Below, piece by piece: positions 48,163 to 60,054 of a stretch of DNA of 64,000 bases. The position numbers and the translations under genes are program-made. The number at the start of each line of letters is the position of its first letter. Within the stretch, counting starts at the first letter, position 1. Where the stretch lies: assembly GCF_921292975.1 (NCBI RefSeq), contig NZ_CAKLCM010000002.1:2294001-2358000 (forward strand), given 5' to 3'. This DNA comes from Vibrio hippocampi (GTDB lineage: Bacteria; Pseudomonadota; Gammaproteobacteria; Enterobacterales; Vibrionaceae). The notes under the pieces were generated by a model. It had not been told where the DNA came from and searched no databases. It saw nothing but the letters and a program-made list of their open reading frames with translations.

Positions 48163-51100
48163 TTACTCTTCGTCTTCTAGCTCGATGTTGATACCTAGCG
48201 AGCGAATCTCTTTCAACAGTACGTTGAATGACTCTGGCATGCCAGGTTCCATGCTATGGTTACCGTCAACGATGTTCTTATACATCTTGGTACGACCGTT
48301 AACGTCATCTGACTTAACAGTTAGCATTTCTTGTAGAGTGTAAGCCGCACCGTATGCTTCTAGTGCCCATACTTCCATCTCACCGAAACGCTGACCACCG
48401 AACTGAGCTTTACCACCAAGTGGTTGCTGAGTTACTAGGCTGTACGAACCCGTTGAACGAGCGTGCATCTTGTCATCAACAAGGTGGTTTAGTTTCAGCA
48501 TGTACATGTAACCAACAGTTACAGGACGCTCAAACGCATCACCCGTGCGACCATCAAACAGAGTTAGCTGACCAGATTCTGGTAGGTCACCCAGTTTTAG
48601 AAGCTCTTTAATTGACTTCTCTGATGCACCGTCAAAGACAGGTGTCGCAATCGGTAGACCGCCACGTAGGTTTTTAACCAGTGTGCGTACTTCGTCATCA
48701 GACAGTGACGCAATGTCAACGTTCTGACGAGTGCCACCAAGATCGTAAACTTTCTGCAGGAATTCGCGGAATTTCGCTAGCTCTTGCTGCTGTTTCACCA
48801 TCTCGTTGATCTTGTCACCGATACCTTTCGCTGCCAGACCTAAGTGAACCTCAAGGATCTGACCGATGTTCATACGCGATGGTACACCCAGTGGGTTAAG
48901 TACGATGTCTACAGGCTGACCTTTCTCATCGTAAGGCATGTCTTCTACAGGGTTGATCTTAGAGATTACACCCTTGTTACCGTGACGACCTGCCATCTTA
49001 TCACCAGGCTGGATACGACGTTTAACCGCTAGGTAAACCTTAACAATCTTCAGAACGCCAGGTGCTAGGTCATCGCCTTGAGTGATCTTACGACGCTTAG
49101 TTTCAAACTTCTTATCGAAGTCTGCTCTTAGCTCGTCATACTGCTCTGCAAGTTGCTCAAGCTGAGTTTGCAGTGCGTCATCTTCAAGAGTCAGTTCTAG
49201 CCATTGCTTACGGTCAACACCATCAAGCTTAGCGTCAGAGTAACCACCTTGTAGAAGTACAGCTCTAACACGGTTTAGAAGACCACCTTCAAGGATTTGG
49301 AACTCCTCGGTAAGGTCTTTCTTCGCCTCTTTAAGCTGCATCTGCTCGATTTCTAGAGCACGCTTGTCTTTCTCTACGCCATCGCGAGTGAAGACTTGAA
49401 CGTCAATGATGGTACCTGAAACAGAGTTAGGTACACGCAGTGAAGTATCTTTAACATCCGATGCTTTTTCACCGAAGATAGCACGTAGTAGCTTCTCTTC
49501 AGGCGTTAGCTGAGTTTCACCCTTAGGCGTTACTTTACCAACTAGGATGTCGCCACCCTTAACTTCAGCACCGATGTAAACGATACCTGACTCGTCTAGT
49601 TTAGACAGAGCAGACTCACCTACGTTTGGAATATCCGCTGTGATCTCTTCAGAGCCCAGCTTAGTATCACGTGCCACACAAGAAAGCTCTTGAATGTGGA
49701 TCGTCGTGAAGCGGTCTTCTTGAACTACGCGCTCAGATACTAAGATCGAGTCTTCGAAGTTATAACCGTTCCAAGGCATGAACGCGATACGCATGTTTTG
49801 ACCAAGCGCTAGCTCACCAAGGTCGGTTGAAGGACCGTCAGCAAGAACATCACCACGTGCTACTGGTTCACCAGGTAGTACGGTTGGGCGCTGGTTAATA
49901 CAAGTGTTCTGGTTTGAACGCGTGTACTTAGTCAGGTTGTAGATGTCGATACCGGCTTCGCCAGGGATCAGCTCATCTTCGTTAACTTTAATAACGATAC
50001 GAGAAGCATCTACAGACTGAACGGTACCGCCACGTTTAGCGACTGCTGTTACACCAGAGTCAACGGCTACGTTGCGTTCGATACCCGTACCAACAAGAGG
50101 CTTATCTGCCTTAAGTGTTGGAACAGCCTGACGTTGCATGTTCGCACCCATCAATGCACGGTTCGCATCATCGTGTTCTAGGAACGGGATAAGCGACGCA
50201 GCGATAGATACTACTTGGTTTGTTGCAACGTCCATGTAGTTAACATGGTCGCGTGGGTGAAGACCAGATTCACCTTTTTGACGTGCAGTGATTAGCTCGT
50301 CTGCAAAAGTGCTTTCTTCCGTTAACGCAGCGTTAGCCTGTGCGATAACGAATTGACCTTCTTCGATTGCAGATAGGTAATCCACTTCGTCTGTCACTAC
50401 ACCATCGACGACACGACGGTACGGAGTTTCTAGGAAACCGTACTCGTTACAACGTGCAAACGCAGATAGCGAGTTAATTAGACCGATGTTCGGACCTTCA
50501 GGCGTTTCGATAGGACATAGACGACCGTAGTGCGTTACGTGTACGTCACGTACTTCAAAGCCAGCACGCTCACGAGTTAGACCACCAGGACCCAATGCAG
50601 AGATACGACGCTTGTGCGTGACTTCTGATAGTGGGTTGTTCTGGTCCATAAACTGAGACAGCTGTGAAGAACCGAAGAATTCTTTAACTGCAGCAGAAAT
50701 CGGCTTAGCGTTGATTAGGTCTTGAGGCATGATAGCGTCAAGATCACCAAGGCTTAGGCGTTCTTTAACCGCACGTTCAACACGTACTAAACCAACACGG
50801 AATTGGTTTTCTGCCATTTCGCCAACACTACGGATACGACGGTTACCAAGGTGGTCGATATCATCAACTTCACCAATACCGTTACGGATCGCGATCAGCT
50901 TCTTCATCACTTCAACGATATCGGTCTCGTCTAGCGTACCTTGTTCGCCAGCGTCTTCACGACCGATAGAGCTGTTAAACTTCATACGACCAACAGTCGA
51001 TAGGTCATAACGCTCTTCAGCGAAGAATAAGCTTTCAAATAGCGCTTCTGCAGCTTCTTTTGTTGGTGGCTCGCCAGGGCGCATCATGCGGTAGATTTCT

Positions 51101-52191
51101 ACCAATGCAGAGATGCGATCTACTGTGCTATCGATACGTAGTGTATCTGACATAAACGGACCGTGGTCTAGGTCGTTTGTGAATAGCACTTCAAGCTGCT
51201 TGTGACCTGCTTGAGATAGGTTAGCTAAGCCTTCTAGGCTGATCTCTTGGTTTGCACCGATAACGATCTCGCCTGTGTCTTCATTGACGTAGTCTTTCGA
51301 TGAGACTTTACCTACGATGTACTCAACAGGTACTTCAATGAATTCCACACCGTCTTTTTCTAGTTGACGGATGTGACGCGCAGTTACGCGACGACCAGTT
51401 TCTACATAAGTCGTGCCGTTTGCTTCAATATCGAATGAAGCCGTCTCACCACGTAGGCGCTCAGGAACCAACTCCATAAGTAGAGTTTGGTCTTTCACTT
51501 CGAAGTTAACTTTCTCGAAGAAGACGTCTAGGATCTCTTCTGAAGTTTTGCCTAATGCACGAAGAATGATCGATGCTGGTAGCTTACGACGACGGTCGAT
51601 ACGAACGTACAGGTTATCTTTCGGGTCAAACTCGAAATCGAGCCATGAACCACGGTAAGGAATAACACGTGCGTTATAAAGAACTTTACCTGATGAGTGG
51701 GTCTTACCCTTATCGCTGTCGAAGAACACGCCTGGGCTTCGGTGCAGCTGGGATACGATAACCCTCTCGGTACCATTGATAACGAAGGTACCATTGTCTG
51801 TCATAAGCGGAATTTCGCCCATGTAGACTTCTTGTTCTTTAATGTCTTTTACAGTACCTGCTGGTGCGTCTTTATCGAAAATAACTAAGCGTAGTTTTAC
51901 GCGTAGTGGTTTCGAGTAAGTGACGCCGCGGATTTGACATTCTTTAACATCAAATACAGGCTCACCAAGACGGTAGCTAACGTATTGCAGCTCAGAATTG
52001 CCGTTATAGCTCTGAATCGGGAATACAGAACGAAAAGCAGCTTCAAGTCCATATTGCCCTTCCGGATCCTGTTCGATGAATTTGTCGAAAGAATCAAGCT
52101 GGATCGATAGCAGGTATGGAATGTCCAACACTTGTGGACGAGTACCAAAGTCCTTACGGATGCGCTTTTTCTCGGTATAAGAGTAAACCAT
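48163..52191 (-). CDS. rpoB: RNA polymerase beta subunit
   Basis: The 1342-residue beta subunit, identical in length to E. coli. The ATG at 52191 gives [16 protein letters not shown] and has AGGA upstream; the frame extends 45 bp further. The rifampicin region reads [20 protein letters not shown] then [11 protein letters not shown], the susceptible sequence. The C-terminal KPGDKM-like [15 protein letters not shown] region is conserved. It follows rplL after an attenuator hairpin. Confidence 0.98.
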   Translation of the reverse strand: MVYSYTEKKRIRKDFGTRPQVLDIPYLLSIQLDSFDKFIEQDPEGQYGLEAAFRSVFPIQSYNGNSELQYVSYRLGEPVFDVKECQIRGVTYSKPLRVKLRLVIFDKDAPAGTVKDIKEQEVYMGEIPLMTDNGTFVINGTERVIVSQLHRSPGVFFDSDKGKTHSSGKVLYNARVIPYRGSWLDFEFDPKDNLYVRIDRRRKLPASIILRALGKTSEEILDVFFEKVNFEVKDQTLLMELVPERLRGETASFDIEANGTTYVETGRRVTARHIRQLEKDGVEFIEVPVEYIVGKVSSKDYVNEDTGEIVIGANQEISLEGLANLSQAGHKQLEVLFTNDLDHGPFMSDTLRIDSTVDRISALVEIYRMMRPGEPPTKEAAEALFESLFFAEERYDLSTVGRMKFNSSIGREDAGEQGTLDETDIVEVMKKLIAIRNGIGEVDDIDHLGNRRIRSVGEMAENQFRVGLVRVERAVKERLSLGDLDAIMPQDLINAKPISAAVKEFFGSSQLSQFMDQNNPLSEVTHKRRISALGPGGLTRERAGFEVRDVHVTHYGRLCPIETPEGPNIGLINSLSAFARCNEYGFLETPYRRVVDGVVTDEVDYLSAIEEGQFVIAQANAALTEESTFADELITARQKGESGLHPRDHVNYMDVATNQVVSIAASLIPFLEHDDANRALMGANMQRQAVPTLKADKPLVGTGIERNVAVDSGVTAVAKRGGTVQSVDASRIVIKVNEDELIPGEAGIDIYNLTKYTRSNQNTCINQRPTVLPGEPVARGDVLADGPSTDLGELALGQNMRIAFMPWNGYNFEDSILVSERVVQEDRFTTIHIQELSCVARDTKLGSEEITADIPNVGESALSKLDESGIVYIGAEVKGGDILVGKVTPKGETQLTPEEKLLRAIFGEKASDVKDTSLRVPNSVSGTIIDVQVFTRDGVEKDKRALEIEQMQLKEAKKDLTEEFQILEGGLLNRVRAVLLQGGYSDAKLDGVDRKQWLELTLEDDALQTQLEQLAEQYDELRADFDKKFETKRRKITQGDDLAPGVLKIVKVYLAVKRRIQPGDKMAGRHGNKGVISKINPVEDMPYDEKGQPVDIVLNPLGVPSRMNIGQILEVHLGLAAKGIGDKINEMVKQQQELAKFREFLQKVYDLGGTRQNVDIASLSDDEVRTLVKNLRGGLPIATPVFDGASEKSIKELLKLGDLPESGQLTLFDGRTGDAFERPVTVGYMYMLKLNHLVDDKMHARSTGSYSLVTQQPLGGKAQFGGQRFGEMEVWALEAYGAAYTLQEMLTVKSDDVNGRTKMYKNIVDGNHSMEPGMPESFNVLLKEIRSLGINIELEDEE

Positions 52192-52375
52192 GGGGTTCCT
52201 CAGCTCGCTGATAAGTGACCCAAACTGTCTGCCCAACCTAGTTACTTAAGGCGGGTGATTAGACAGTGACTAACAACTGTTTACTGTAGTGACGTTAACT
52301 CAAGCAAAGAGCAACGTTTTTTGCATGGATACGCAGGTGCTTAAACAGCAGGAAAATTCACCTACGCCCTACAGC

Positions 52376-52410
52376 GCAAAAAGGCCGGTGGTCAATAAAC
52401 CACCAGCCAT
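52376..52410 (-). terminator. rplL-rpoB partial terminator (attenuator)
   Basis: On the minus strand GGCTGGTGG and CCACCGGCC form a nine-pair stem (with a G-T or mismatch) followed by TTTTTGCG, 30 bp after rplL. This matches the attenuator known at this junction in E. coli, which lowers rpoBC relative to rplL. Confidence 0.85.
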
Positions 52411-52441
52411 TAGCCTGTTAGGCTAAGAAATTAAGTATAAA

Positions 52442-52810
52442 TTACTTAACTTCAACAGAAGCACCAGCTTCTTCTAGCTGAGCTTTAAGAGCTTCAGCTT
52501 CAGCTTTGTCAACGCCTTCTTTTAGAGGTGCTGGAGCTGAGTCTACAAGACCTTTAGCTTCTTTAAGGCCTAGACCTGTTGCGCCACGTACCGCTTTGAT
52601 AACAGCAACTTTGTTACCGCCAGCAGCAGTTAGGATTACGTCGAATTCAGTTTGCTCAGCAGCAGCTTCGCCAGCTGCAGCACCGCCAGCAACTACAGCA
52701 GCTGCTGCAGATACGCCGAATTTCTCTTCCATAGCTTCGATAAGCTCAACAACTTGCATTACAGACATTTCTGCAACTGCGTCTAGGATTTGCTCGTTAG
52801 TAATAGACAT
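52442..52810 (-). CDS. rplL: 50S ribosomal protein L7/L12
   Basis: The 122-residue stalk protein that recruits translation factors. [20 protein letters not shown] forms the dimerisation domain; an Ala/Gly-rich hinge ([17 protein letters not shown]) and the C-terminal domain with [15 protein letters not shown] follow. It lies 59 bp after rplJ and is present in multiple copies per ribosome. Confidence 0.98.
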   Translation of the reverse strand: MSITNEQILDAVAEMSVMQVVELIEAMEEKFGVSAAAAVVAGGAAAGEAAAEQTEFDVILTAAGGNKVAVIKAVRGATGLGLKEAKGLVDSAPAPLKEGVDKAEAEALKAQLEEAGASVEVK

Positions 52811-52869
52811 AACAATTCTCTTTTAAGTCAACAATAAGTTTATTTTGCAACCAGTAAAAAGCAAGCTGA

Positions 52870-53364
52870 TTAAGCAGCTTCTTCTTGCTTCTGGTCGCGT
52901 AGTGCAGCGATAGTACGTACCAGCTTGCCTGCAGAAGCTTCTTTCATGCACATCATTAGGCGTGCAATTGCTTCGTCGTAAGTTGGTAGTGTCGCTAGTA
53001 CGTCAGCATCAGTAACCGCGCCTTCAAATGCAGCAGCTTTGATCTCGAAATCTTTGTTCTCTTTAGCGAAGTCTTTGAAAAGACGCGCTGCAGCACCTGG
53101 GTGCTCGTTAGAGAATGCAAGTAGAGTTGGACCAGTGAAAGTGTCTGTTAGACACTCATACTCAGTACCTTCTACTGCACGGCGTGCTAGAGTGTTACGA
53201 ACAACTCTCATGTAAACACCCGCTTCACGCGCTTGTTTACGTAGAGAAGTCATCGCGCCTACTTCAACGCCACGAGAATCAGCTACAACTGCAGAAAGTG
53301 CACCACTGGCTGCTTCGTTGACTTCAGCAACAATTGCTTTTTTGTCTTGAAGGTTTAAAGCCAT
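52870..53364 (-). CDS. rplJ: 50S ribosomal protein L10
   Basis: The stalk base protein that carries L7/L12 dimers. The ATG at 53364 yields 164 residues, [20 protein letters not shown], and AGGAG lies ten bases upstream; the open frame runs 45 bp further. [20 protein letters not shown] and the C-terminal helix [14 protein letters not shown] that binds L7/L12 are conserved. Expression is expected to be autoregulated through its leader. Confidence 0.97.
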   Translation of the reverse strand: MALNLQDKKAIVAEVNEAASGALSAVVADSRGVEVGAMTSLRKQAREAGVYMRVVRNTLARRAVEGTEYECLTDTFTGPTLLAFSNEHPGAAARLFKDFAKENKDFEIKAAAFEGAVTDADVLATLPTYDEAIARLMMCMKEASAGKLVRTIAALRDQKQEEAA

Positions 53365-53590
53365 CTTGGATTTACTCCTGGTTGTTTTTACACCACCCGA
53401 AATCTTCACGATTTTGGGAGTTCATACGGTGCTTTTTCCAGAAGAAAGATAAACATTACGCTCAACTTTCTTTCAGTCTGGCACCATCTACGTAGGTATG
53501 ATTAAGTTCTTTTCAGAACGCCTACGGTCTTGGACGGAGGCTAAATTTCCAAAGGAATTTCAGCCCCAACCACAAATTGATAGGCGCAAA
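53365..53590 (-). promoter_or_regulatory. rplJL leader (probable L10 autoregulatory site)
   Basis: About 225 bp of non-coding leader between the rplJ promoter and start. In E. coli the L10-L12 complex binds the equivalent leader to repress translation. Several short inverted repeats are visible, but I did not derive the exact fold. Confidence 0.5.
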
Positions 53591-53618
53591 ATTATACTGA
53601 AATTTTGCGCCTATGCAA
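53591..53618 (-). promoter_or_regulatory. Sigma-70 promoter of rplJ-rplL-rpoB-rpoC
   Basis: On the minus strand TTGCAT (53613-53618) and a perfect TATAAT (53591-53596) are 16 bp apart, directly after the rplA stop. A 12-bp inverted repeat AGGCGCAAAATT/AATTTTGCGCCT spans the promoter. Confidence 0.75.
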
Positions 53619-53622
53619 GCAA

Positions 53623-54324
53623 TTAAGCTTGAGTATCTAGAGTAGATTGATCTACTGATACGCCAGCACCCATTGTAGTTGAGATGCTAACTTTCTTCAG
53701 GAAAGTACCTTTCGCTGAAGACGGCTTCGCTTTCTTAAGCGCAACTAGTAGAGCTTCTAGGTTCTCTTGTAGTTGGTTTGCTTCGAAAGACACCTTACCA
53801 ATGGTAGTGTGAATGATGCCGTTTTTGTCGTTACGGTAACGAACCTGACCCGCTTTAGCGTTCTTAACCGCTTCAGCAACGTTAGGAGTTACAGTACCAA
53901 CTTTAGGGTTTGGCATAAGACCGCGAGGACCTAGGATAGTACCTAGTTGACCAACAACGCGCATTGCATCTGGAGAAGCAACAACTACGTCAAAGTTCAT
54001 TTCGCCTTTCTTAACTTGCTCAGCAAGATCTTCCATACCTACGATGTCTGCGCCAGCTTCTTTAGCTGCTTCAGCGTTTGCACCTTGAGTGAACACTGCA
54101 ACGCGGATGTCGCGGCCAGTACCGTGAGGTAGTACAGTTGCACCACGTACGTTCTGGTCAGATTTACGAGCATCGATGCCTAGGTTAACTGCAACGTCAA
54201 CAGACTCAACGAATTTAGCTGTTGCTAGTTCTTTAAGAAGAGCAACTGCTTCGTTGATTTCGTATTCTTTAGTTACGTCAACTTTTTCGCGAATTACGCG
54301 CATACGCTTAGTAAGTTTTGCCAT
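53623..54324 (-). CDS. rplA: 50S ribosomal protein L1
   Basis: The 233-residue L1 protein of the E-site stalk and translational repressor of the rplKA operon. [30 protein letters not shown] and [15 protein letters not shown] are hallmarks. It starts 4 bp after the rplK stop, consistent with coupled translation. Confidence 0.98.
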   Translation of the reverse strand: MAKLTKRMRVIREKVDVTKEYEINEAVALLKELATAKFVESVDVAVNLGIDARKSDQNVRGATVLPHGTGRDIRVAVFTQGANAEAAKEAGADIVGMEDLAEQVKKGEMNFDVVVASPDAMRVVGQLGTILGPRGLMPNPKVGTVTPNVAEAVKNAKAGQVRYRNDKNGIIHTTIGKVSFEANQLQENLEALLVALKKAKPSSAKGTFLKKVSISTTMGAGVSVDQSTLDTQA

Positions 54325-54328
54325 GTTC

Positions 54329-54757
54329 TTAACCCTCTACCACTAGGCCCATTGAACGAGCAGTACCCGCAATAGAACGCTTCATCGCTTCAATGTCAGC
54401 ACCAGTCATATCTGCAGCTTTAGTTTCTGCGATTTCTTGGACTTGAGCGTCAGTCACAGTACCCACTTTTTCAGTGTTAGGACGACCAGAACCAGACTTA
54501 ACGCCTGCTGCTTTCTTAAGAAGAACTGCAGCTGGTGGAGTCTTAGTTACAAATGTGAAAGAACGGTCGTTGTATACAGTGATAACAACTGGAGTCGGTA
54601 GACCTTTCTCAACAGAATCTGTTTTTGCGTTGAACGCTTTACAGAATTCCATGATGTTCACACCGTGTTGACCTAGAGCAGGACCAACCGGTGGACTTGG
54701 GTTTGCCATACCCGCTGCAACTTGCAGCTTGATATAAGCTTCAACTTTCTTAGCCAT
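54329..54757 (-). CDS. rplK: 50S ribosomal protein L11
   Basis: The 142-residue L11 of the GTPase-associated centre, needed for RelA activation. The ATG at 54757 (AGGAAA upstream) gives [20 protein letters not shown], and [19 protein letters not shown] is the conserved N-domain loop. The frame is open 84 bp upstream, but that part lacks similarity. It is first in the rplKA operon, behind its own promoter. Confidence 0.97.
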   Translation of the reverse strand: MAKKVEAYIKLQVAAGMANPSPPVGPALGQHGVNIMEFCKAFNAKTDSVEKGLPTPVVITVYNDRSFTFVTKTPPAAVLLKKAAGVKSGSGRPNTEKVGTVTDAQVQEIAETKAADMTGADIEAMKRSIAGTARSMGLVVEG

Positions 54758-54852
54758 GATATTTCCTAGTTTGGGTACAAGCGCCGTCCGAGTGGAAAGC
54801 TCCCCGTTGTTTAGATAAAACTTTCTGCAGTCTTGCTGCAAAAAGGCGCGAA

Positions 54853-54881
54853 ATTATAAGCATAATTCGCGCCTTATACAA
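54853..54881 (-). promoter_or_regulatory. Sigma-70 promoter of rplK-rplA
   Basis: On the minus strand TTGTAT (54876-54881) and a perfect TATAAT (54853-54858) are 17 bp apart, 95 bp upstream of rplK. An inverted repeat GGCGCGAA/TTTCGCGCC spans it. Confidence 0.75.
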
Positions 54882-54923
54882 GCCTAAAAAGGCTATTTTT
54901 TATACTCTTTTAAAAAGAGTGGT

Positions 54924-55472
54924 TTAGTCTAGTTTTTCAACTTGACCAAACTCGAGTTCAACCGGTGTTGCACGACCAAAGATCGATACAGACACTTTAA
55001 TGCGGCTCTTCTCGTAATCCACTTCTTCAACGGTACCGTTAAAGTCTGCAAATGGACCTTCATTAACACGTACCACTTCACCAGCTTCAAACATGGTTCT
55101 TGGGCGAGGAGCTTCGCTCGCTTTCTCAAGACGATTCAAGATAGCGTCAGCTTCTTTGTCTGTGATAGGTGCAGGGCGGTCTGAGGTACCACCAATGAAG
55201 CCCATTACTCGCGGAACACTGCGTACTAAGTGCCAAGATTCATCGTTCATGATCATTTGAACAAGAACGTAGCCTGGGAAGAACTTACGCTCACTCTTAC
55301 GACGTTGGCCTGCACGCATTTCCACAACTTCTTCAGTCGGTACTAGTACATCACCAAAGTATTCTTCCATACCATGCATTTTGATATGTTCACGAAGAGA
55401 TTGAGCCACACGTCCTTCGAAACCAGAGAAGGCTTGAACAACGTACCAGCGTTTTTTAGGAGCTTCACTCAT
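54924..55472 (-). CDS. nusG: Transcription termination/antitermination factor NusG
   Basis: A 182-residue elongation factor linking RNA polymerase with Rho or the ribosome. The NGN domain has [20 protein letters not shown] and [10 protein letters not shown]; the KOW domain has [19 protein letters not shown]. It is the paralogue of RfaH, which would act on the ops site in this window. It starts 13 bp after secE and ends just before the rplK promoter. Confidence 0.98.
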   Translation of the reverse strand: MSEAPKKRWYVVQAFSGFEGRVAQSLREHIKMHGMEEYFGDVLVPTEEVVEMRAGQRRKSERKFFPGYVLVQMIMNDESWHLVRSVPRVMGFIGGTSDRPAPITDKEADAILNRLEKASEAPRPRTMFEAGEVVRVNEGPFADFNGTVEEVDYEKSRIKVSVSIFGRATPVELEFGQVEKLD

Positions 55473-55485
55473 GAATTAAAACCCT

Positions 55486-55863
55486 CTATAACCCGGTTAC
55501 AAAAGCAACAAGACGAACCATAATGCCGTCGATACCCCATAACGCGAGCGCCATGATAATACTTACCGCAAGGACAATTAGCGTTGTTTGCATCGTTTCT
55601 TGACGCGTTGGCCAAACCACTTTGCGCACTTCAACACGTGCTTCACGTGCGAAGGTAATCGCTGCCTTACCTTTAATTGTAGTTGCAGCTACACCTAATG
55701 CTGCAGCAATTAATACAACCACACCTGCTGCTCGAAGAACGAAAGAATATTCTCCATACAGGTAATTACCCACAACAGCAACGGCTAGCAGGACAAAAGC
55801 GATAATCCACTTCATTACATCTGCTGCATTTGAGCTATCAGGAGTTTCAGCATTTGCTTTCAT
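55486..55863 (-). CDS. secE: Preprotein translocase subunit SecE
   Basis: An essential inner-membrane component of the SecYEG channel. The ATG at 55863 gives 125 residues, with AGGTTGG upstream; the frame is open 18 bp further. Three hydrophobic spans occur (about 18-36, 42-60 and 95-115), as in E. coli SecE. The conserved cytoplasmic [16 protein letters not shown] precedes the last span. It is followed by nusG. Confidence 0.95.
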   Translation of the reverse strand: MKANAETPDSSNAADVMKWIIAFVLLAVAVVGNYLYGEYSFVLRAAGVVVLIAAALGVAATTIKGKAAITFAREARVEVRKVVWPTRQETMQTTLIVLAVSIIMALALWGIDGIMVRLVAFVTGL

Positions 55864-56061
55864 AAAACCAACCTGTGACAAGTCTAACTATTAGACGACA
55901 ACAACCCCGCTGTTGCAGGGCTTATTCCTACTCTGTACCAAGGTTTCATTTGAGTCGAACCTCGATACGTGAAGACTCAGAATTAAAAACTCTCAGCCTT
56001 TATAATCCTTTATTTACCCGCCCTGTGAGCGAATAATGCACAACCCAAAAGAGTAGTGCAT

Positions 56062-56089
56062 AAAAAGGGCATCAAATGATGCCCTTTTT
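56062..56089 (-). terminator. Terminator of the tRNA-tuf operon
   Basis: AAAAAGGGCATCA-AA-TGATGCCCTTTTT, an eight-pair stem with T/A tracts on both sides, 60 bp after the tuf stop. Confidence 0.9.
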
Positions 56090-56149
56090 GCTAGTGCTTA
56101 GTCAAATCTTATTCAAAGATTTTACCTGAGCTTGCGACAATTCTAAGAA

Positions 56150-57334
56150 TTAGTCGAAGATCTTAGCAACAACACCAGCACCTACTGTACGGCCACCTTC
56201 ACGGATAGCGAAACGTAGGCCTTCATCCATTGCGATTGGAGCGATTAGCTCAACTTGCATTTGGATGTTGTCGCCTGGCATTACCATTTCTACGCCTTCT
56301 GGTAGAGAGATATCACCAGTTACGTCAGTTGTACGGAAGTAGAACTGTGGACGGTAGCCTTTGAAGAATGGAGTGTGACGACCACCTTCATCTTTAGACA
56401 GTACGTATACTTCTGATTCGAACTTAGTGTGTGGGTTGATTGAACCCGGTGCCGCTAGAACTTGACCACGTTCAACGTCATCACGCTTAGTACCACGTAG
56501 AAGTGCACCAACGTTCTCACCTGCACGACCTTCGTCAAGAAGCTTACGGAACATTTCAACACCAGTACAAGTCGTTGTAGTCGTCTCTTTGATACCAACG
56601 ATTTCTACTTCGTCACCTACACGTAGGATACCGCGCTCGATACGACCAGTTACAACTGTACCACGACCTTGGATCGAGAATACGTCTTCGATTGGTAGTA
56701 GGAACGGTAGGTCTACTGCACGCTCTGGCTCTGGGATGTAGCTGTCTAGTGCTTCAGCAAGTTCAACAATTTTCGCTTCCCACTGCTCTTCGCCGTTTAG
56801 AGCGCCTAGTGCAGAACCTTGGATAACTGGTAGGTCATCACCTGGGAAATCGTACTCAGATAGAAGTTCACGAACTTCCATTTCTACTAGCTCTAGAAGC
56901 TCTTCATCATCAACCATGTCACATTTGTTCATGAACACGATGATGTATGGGATACCAACCTGACGGCCAAGTAGGATGTGCTCACGAGTCTGAGGCATTG
57001 GACCGTCAGTTGCAGCAACAACTAGGATACCACCGTCCATTTGCGCAGCACCAGTGATCATGTTTTTAACATAATCCGCGTGTCCTGGGCAGTCTACGTG
57101 TGCGTAGTGACGAGCTGGAGTATCGTACTCAACGTGAGAAGTTGCGATTGTGATACCGCGCTCACGCTCTTCTGGAGCGTTATCGATAGATGCGAAGTCT
57201 TTCGCTACACCGCCGTAAACTTTTGCAAGTGTAGTACAGATTGCAGCAGTAAGAGTTGTTTTACCGTGGTCAACGTGGCCGATAGTACCAACGTTTACGT
57301 GCGGTTTCGTACGTTCAAATTTTTCTTTAGACAT
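56150..57334 (-). CDS. tufB: Elongation factor Tu
   Basis: The 394-residue GTPase that delivers aminoacyl-tRNA. The ATG at 57334 (GAGGG upstream) gives [20 protein letters not shown], with the P-loop [16 protein letters not shown] and NKCD. The open frame continues 102 bp upstream without similarity. It is downstream of four tRNA genes in the order known from E. coli thrU-tyrU-glyT-thrT-tufB, so I use the symbol tufB; a second tuf elsewhere is likely. Confidence 0.97.
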   Translation of the reverse strand: MSKEKFERTKPHVNVGTIGHVDHGKTTLTAAICTTLAKVYGGVAKDFASIDNAPEERERGITIATSHVEYDTPARHYAHVDCPGHADYVKNMITGAAQMDGGILVVAATDGPMPQTREHILLGRQVGIPYIIVFMNKCDMVDDEELLELVEMEVRELLSEYDFPGDDLPVIQGSALGALNGEEQWEAKIVELAEALDSYIPEPERAVDLPFLLPIEDVFSIQGRGTVVTGRIERGILRVGDEVEIVGIKETTTTTCTGVEMFRKLLDEGRAGENVGALLRGTKRDDVERGQVLAAPGSINPHTKFESEVYVLSKDEGGRHTPFFKGYRPQFYFRTTDVTGDISLPEGVEMVMPGDNIQMQVELIAPIAMDEGLRFAIREGGRTVGAGVVAKIFD

Positions 57335-57472
57335 GAGTTGTCCCTCTAGGTACGGATTTAGGTGGCTTTGTGGACCACGCAACCAAAAAATATTGGTAAT
57401 AAACCTTCTCTTAAGCACTAAACATAGTTTAGCCAAAAGAAAGTATCAAAAGGAAATAATTGCTTAGAAAGC

Positions 57473-57548
<76 letters not shown>

Positions 57549-57561
57549 ACTCTAAAAGAGT

Positions 57562-57636
<75 letters not shown>

Positions 57637-57671
57637 AACACGTAACTCAGAGAGCTATTTCCTTAAGAATA

Positions 57672-57756
57672 TGGTGGAGGGGGACGGATTCGAACCATCG
57701 AAGGCAGTGCCGTCAGATTTACAGTCTGATCCCTTTGGCCACTCGGGAACCCCTCC
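57672..57756 (-). tRNA. tRNA-Tyr (GTA), second copy
   Basis: 85 nt, base for base identical to the tRNA-Tyr at 37787-37871, including the long variable arm and encoded CCA. Confidence 0.97.
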
Positions 57757-57802
57757 AAATTACTTGCCACTTTCGTCATCATTGCCCTAGGCAAAGTGAA
57801 AG

Positions 57803-57878
<76 letters not shown>

Positions 57879-57891
57879 ACAAGTGGGGCGC

Positions 57892-57920
57892 ATTTTATTG
57901 AATCCATTAAAGTGATGCAA
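57892..57920 (-). promoter_or_regulatory. Stringent-type promoter of the tRNA-tuf operon
   Basis: On the minus strand TTGCAT (57915-57920) and TAAAAT (57892-57897) are 17 bp apart, followed by the GC-rich discriminator GCGCCCC. A long A/T tract upstream (57930-57950) resembles an UP element. Confidence 0.75.
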
Positions 57921-58087
57921 CCGTTATATCAAAAAAAAAACGCTTTTTTGCCAGTTTCGAGTTATTTGATGTTTTTTTGTTCAAATTTCTAGGCTGAGCA
58001 CGGTGTATGTTGTCGGAATTCTTTGATTTCTCGTCTTGTTAGGGTATGTTCAGCACTCTTCATTAAACAACATTAGATGGATTAATC

Positions 58088-59017
58088 ATGAGTCCTTTCA
58101 TTTCCTTCAGTCGTGAACAGTGGGCTAAGCTGCGTAACGCTGTGCCGATGACTTTGACACAGGATGATCTCATCGAATTGCAAGGTATTAATGAAAACCT
58201 GACGATGCAAGAAGCGATGGAGATCTACCTACCTCTATCGCGTTTACTCAACCTTTACGTTGCTGCAAGGCAGCGCCGTAATTCCGTGCTGAGTGAGTTC
58301 TTGGGTAAAACCACGCAAACCCCTCCACCTTTCGTTATTGGCATTGCCGGTAGTGTGGCAGTCGGTAAATCGACAACGGCTCGCTTATTAACAGCGCTGC
58401 TTAGACGCTGGGAGAACCATCCAAAAGTGGAGTTAATTACCACTGACGGTTTCTTATACCCCAATAAAGTCTTGGACGAGAAAGGTATGATGGCTCGCAA
58501 AGGCTTTCCAGAGTCTTATGATATTCGCCGCCTGGTTCAATTTGTGTCTGATGTTAAATCAGGCAAGCGCGATGTCGTCGCCCCTGTCTATTCCCATATC
58601 ACTTATGATATTACCGACGAGCAGAAAGTAGTCGACAGACCCGATGTCTTAATTATTGAAGGGCTCAATGTATTGCAGTCAGGAATGGATTATCCACACG
58701 ATCCGCATCGGGTGTTTATTTCTGACTTCCTTGATTTCTCACTCTATGTGGATGCTCCGAGTGAGTTGATTGAGCATTGGTATGTGGATCGCTTTATGAA
58801 GTTCCGTCAAGGTGCTTTTACCAAGCCGGGCTCCTACTTCAGTCATTACACCCAACTGCATGAGCAAGAAGCCATTAAGAAAGCCAAAAACATCTGGACT
58901 TCTATCAATGGCATCAACCTTGAAAACAATATTCTTCCCACTAAAGAGCGCGCACATCTGATTTTGCAAAAAGGCATGAATCATAGTGTCGAGAAAATCT
59001 ATTTGCGTAAGCAGTAG
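58088..59017 (+). CDS. coaA: Pantothenate kinase (type I)
   Basis: Catalyses the first step of coenzyme A synthesis. The 309 residues contain the P-loop [17 protein letters not shown] (near 84-100), [22 protein letters not shown] substrate loop and RKGFPESYD. The N-terminus [14 protein letters not shown] is typical. It is divergent from the tRNA-tuf promoter and convergent with birA, as in related genomes. Confidence 0.97.
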   Translation: MSPFISFSREQWAKLRNAVPMTLTQDDLIELQGINENLTMQEAMEIYLPLSRLLNLYVAARQRRNSVLSEFLGKTTQTPPPFVIGIAGSVAVGKSTTARLLTALLRRWENHPKVELITTDGFLYPNKVLDEKGMMARKGFPESYDIRRLVQFVSDVKSGKRDVVAPVYSHITYDITDEQKVVDRPDVLIIEGLNVLQSGMDYPHDPHRVFISDFLDFSLYVDAPSELIEHWYVDRFMKFRQGAFTKPGSYFSHYTQLHEQEAIKKAKNIWTSINGINLENNILPTKERAHLILQKGMNHSVEKIYLRKQ

Positions 59018-59073
59018 CATGATGCTGCCAGCGCTCTGACTCACACACTCATTAACTCACGCATTGACGCTGG

Positions 59074-60054
59074 TTAGCGGTCGTCACCTCGCAATGAGAT
59101 CTCACCTCCGATATAGGGCGTGATGCCTTCATCGGTTTCCAGAAGAATAGCGCCACTGGCATCAATTCCTCTGGCGATCCCTTTTATCTCGCGGTTAGCC
59201 ATAATCAGCTTCACCTCGCGATTTAAGAAGTTGTCGTATTGATTCCAGCGCTCCACAAATCCTTGCATCCCCTGAAATTCATACTGCTTCAAGGCGCTAT
59301 ACCAAGCATTAGCAAACGAAGCTGCCAACTGATTTCGCTGCAAAGGTTGATCGCTCGCCTCGGCTAATGAAGTCCAAGGCTGATCAATAGCGGAGACTTC
59401 ACCACTCATCATCAGGTTCATTCCCATCCCTATGACTAAGTTTGCAGCTCCACCTGCTTGCCCTGACATTTCAACCAAAATGCCAGCTAGCTTTTTATCT
59501 TTATAATAGAGGTCATTTGGCCACTTGAGTTTTACATCATGGATCCCCTGCTGCTCCAGAGATTCAACGATAGCAACACCCACGACTAAGCTCAGCCCCA
59601 TCGCAGCAGCCATACCGGCGTCGAGACGCCAATACATCGACAAATAAAGGTTGCTTGCAAATGGAGAAACCCACTGACGCCCTCTCCTTCCTCGTCCTGC
59701 CGCTTGATATTCCGCTAGGCATACCGCTCCAGACGGCAAGGTGTCTTGCTTCTCAATCAAATATTGGTTGGTCGAGTCAATAATTGGGATCAATTCGAAA
59801 GGCACCACTAGGTTTTGTTCCAGTTGCTTAGGGTCGAGCAGTTCTATCGGTGTTGCCAATTGATAGCCTTTGCCTTGGACGCGAAAAATATCAACGCCCC
59901 ACTCTTGGATGCCTTTTATATGCTTACTGACGGCAGCTCGAGATATGCCCAAGTGTTCTCCCAGTCGCTCACCGGAATGAAAGCCGCCTTGTGCTAATAG
60001 AGACAGTATCGCCAACTTGGTGTTATGCTCTTTCATAACAAATCGCTCTTTCAT
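59074..60054 (-). CDS. birA: Biotin-protein ligase / biotin operon repressor
   Basis: Biotinylates acetyl-CoA carboxylase and represses biotin genes. In 326 residues the N-terminal winged helix (GERLGEHLGISRAAVSKHIK) binds DNA. The catalytic part has AGRGRRGRQWVSP (biotinyl-AMP loop) and LKWPNDLYYKDKKLAGIL. The ATG at 60054 overlaps the murB stop by four bases, suggesting coupling; an ATG at 60036 (MKEHNTKLA) is the alternative start. Confidence 0.96.
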   Translation of the reverse strand: MKERFVMKEHNTKLAILSLLAQGGFHSGERLGEHLGISRAAVSKHIKGIQEWGVDIFRVQGKGYQLATPIELLDPKQLEQNLVVPFELIPIIDSTNQYLIEKQDTLPSGAVCLAEYQAAGRGRRGRQWVSPFASNLYLSMYWRLDAGMAAAMGLSLVVGVAIVESLEQQGIHDVKLKWPNDLYYKDKKLAGILVEMSGQAGGAANLVIGMGMNLMMSGEVSAIDQPWTSLAEASDQPLQRNQLAASFANAWYSALKQYEFQGMQGFVERWNQYDNFLNREVKLIMANREIKGIARGIDASGAILLETDEGITPYIGGEISLRGDDR

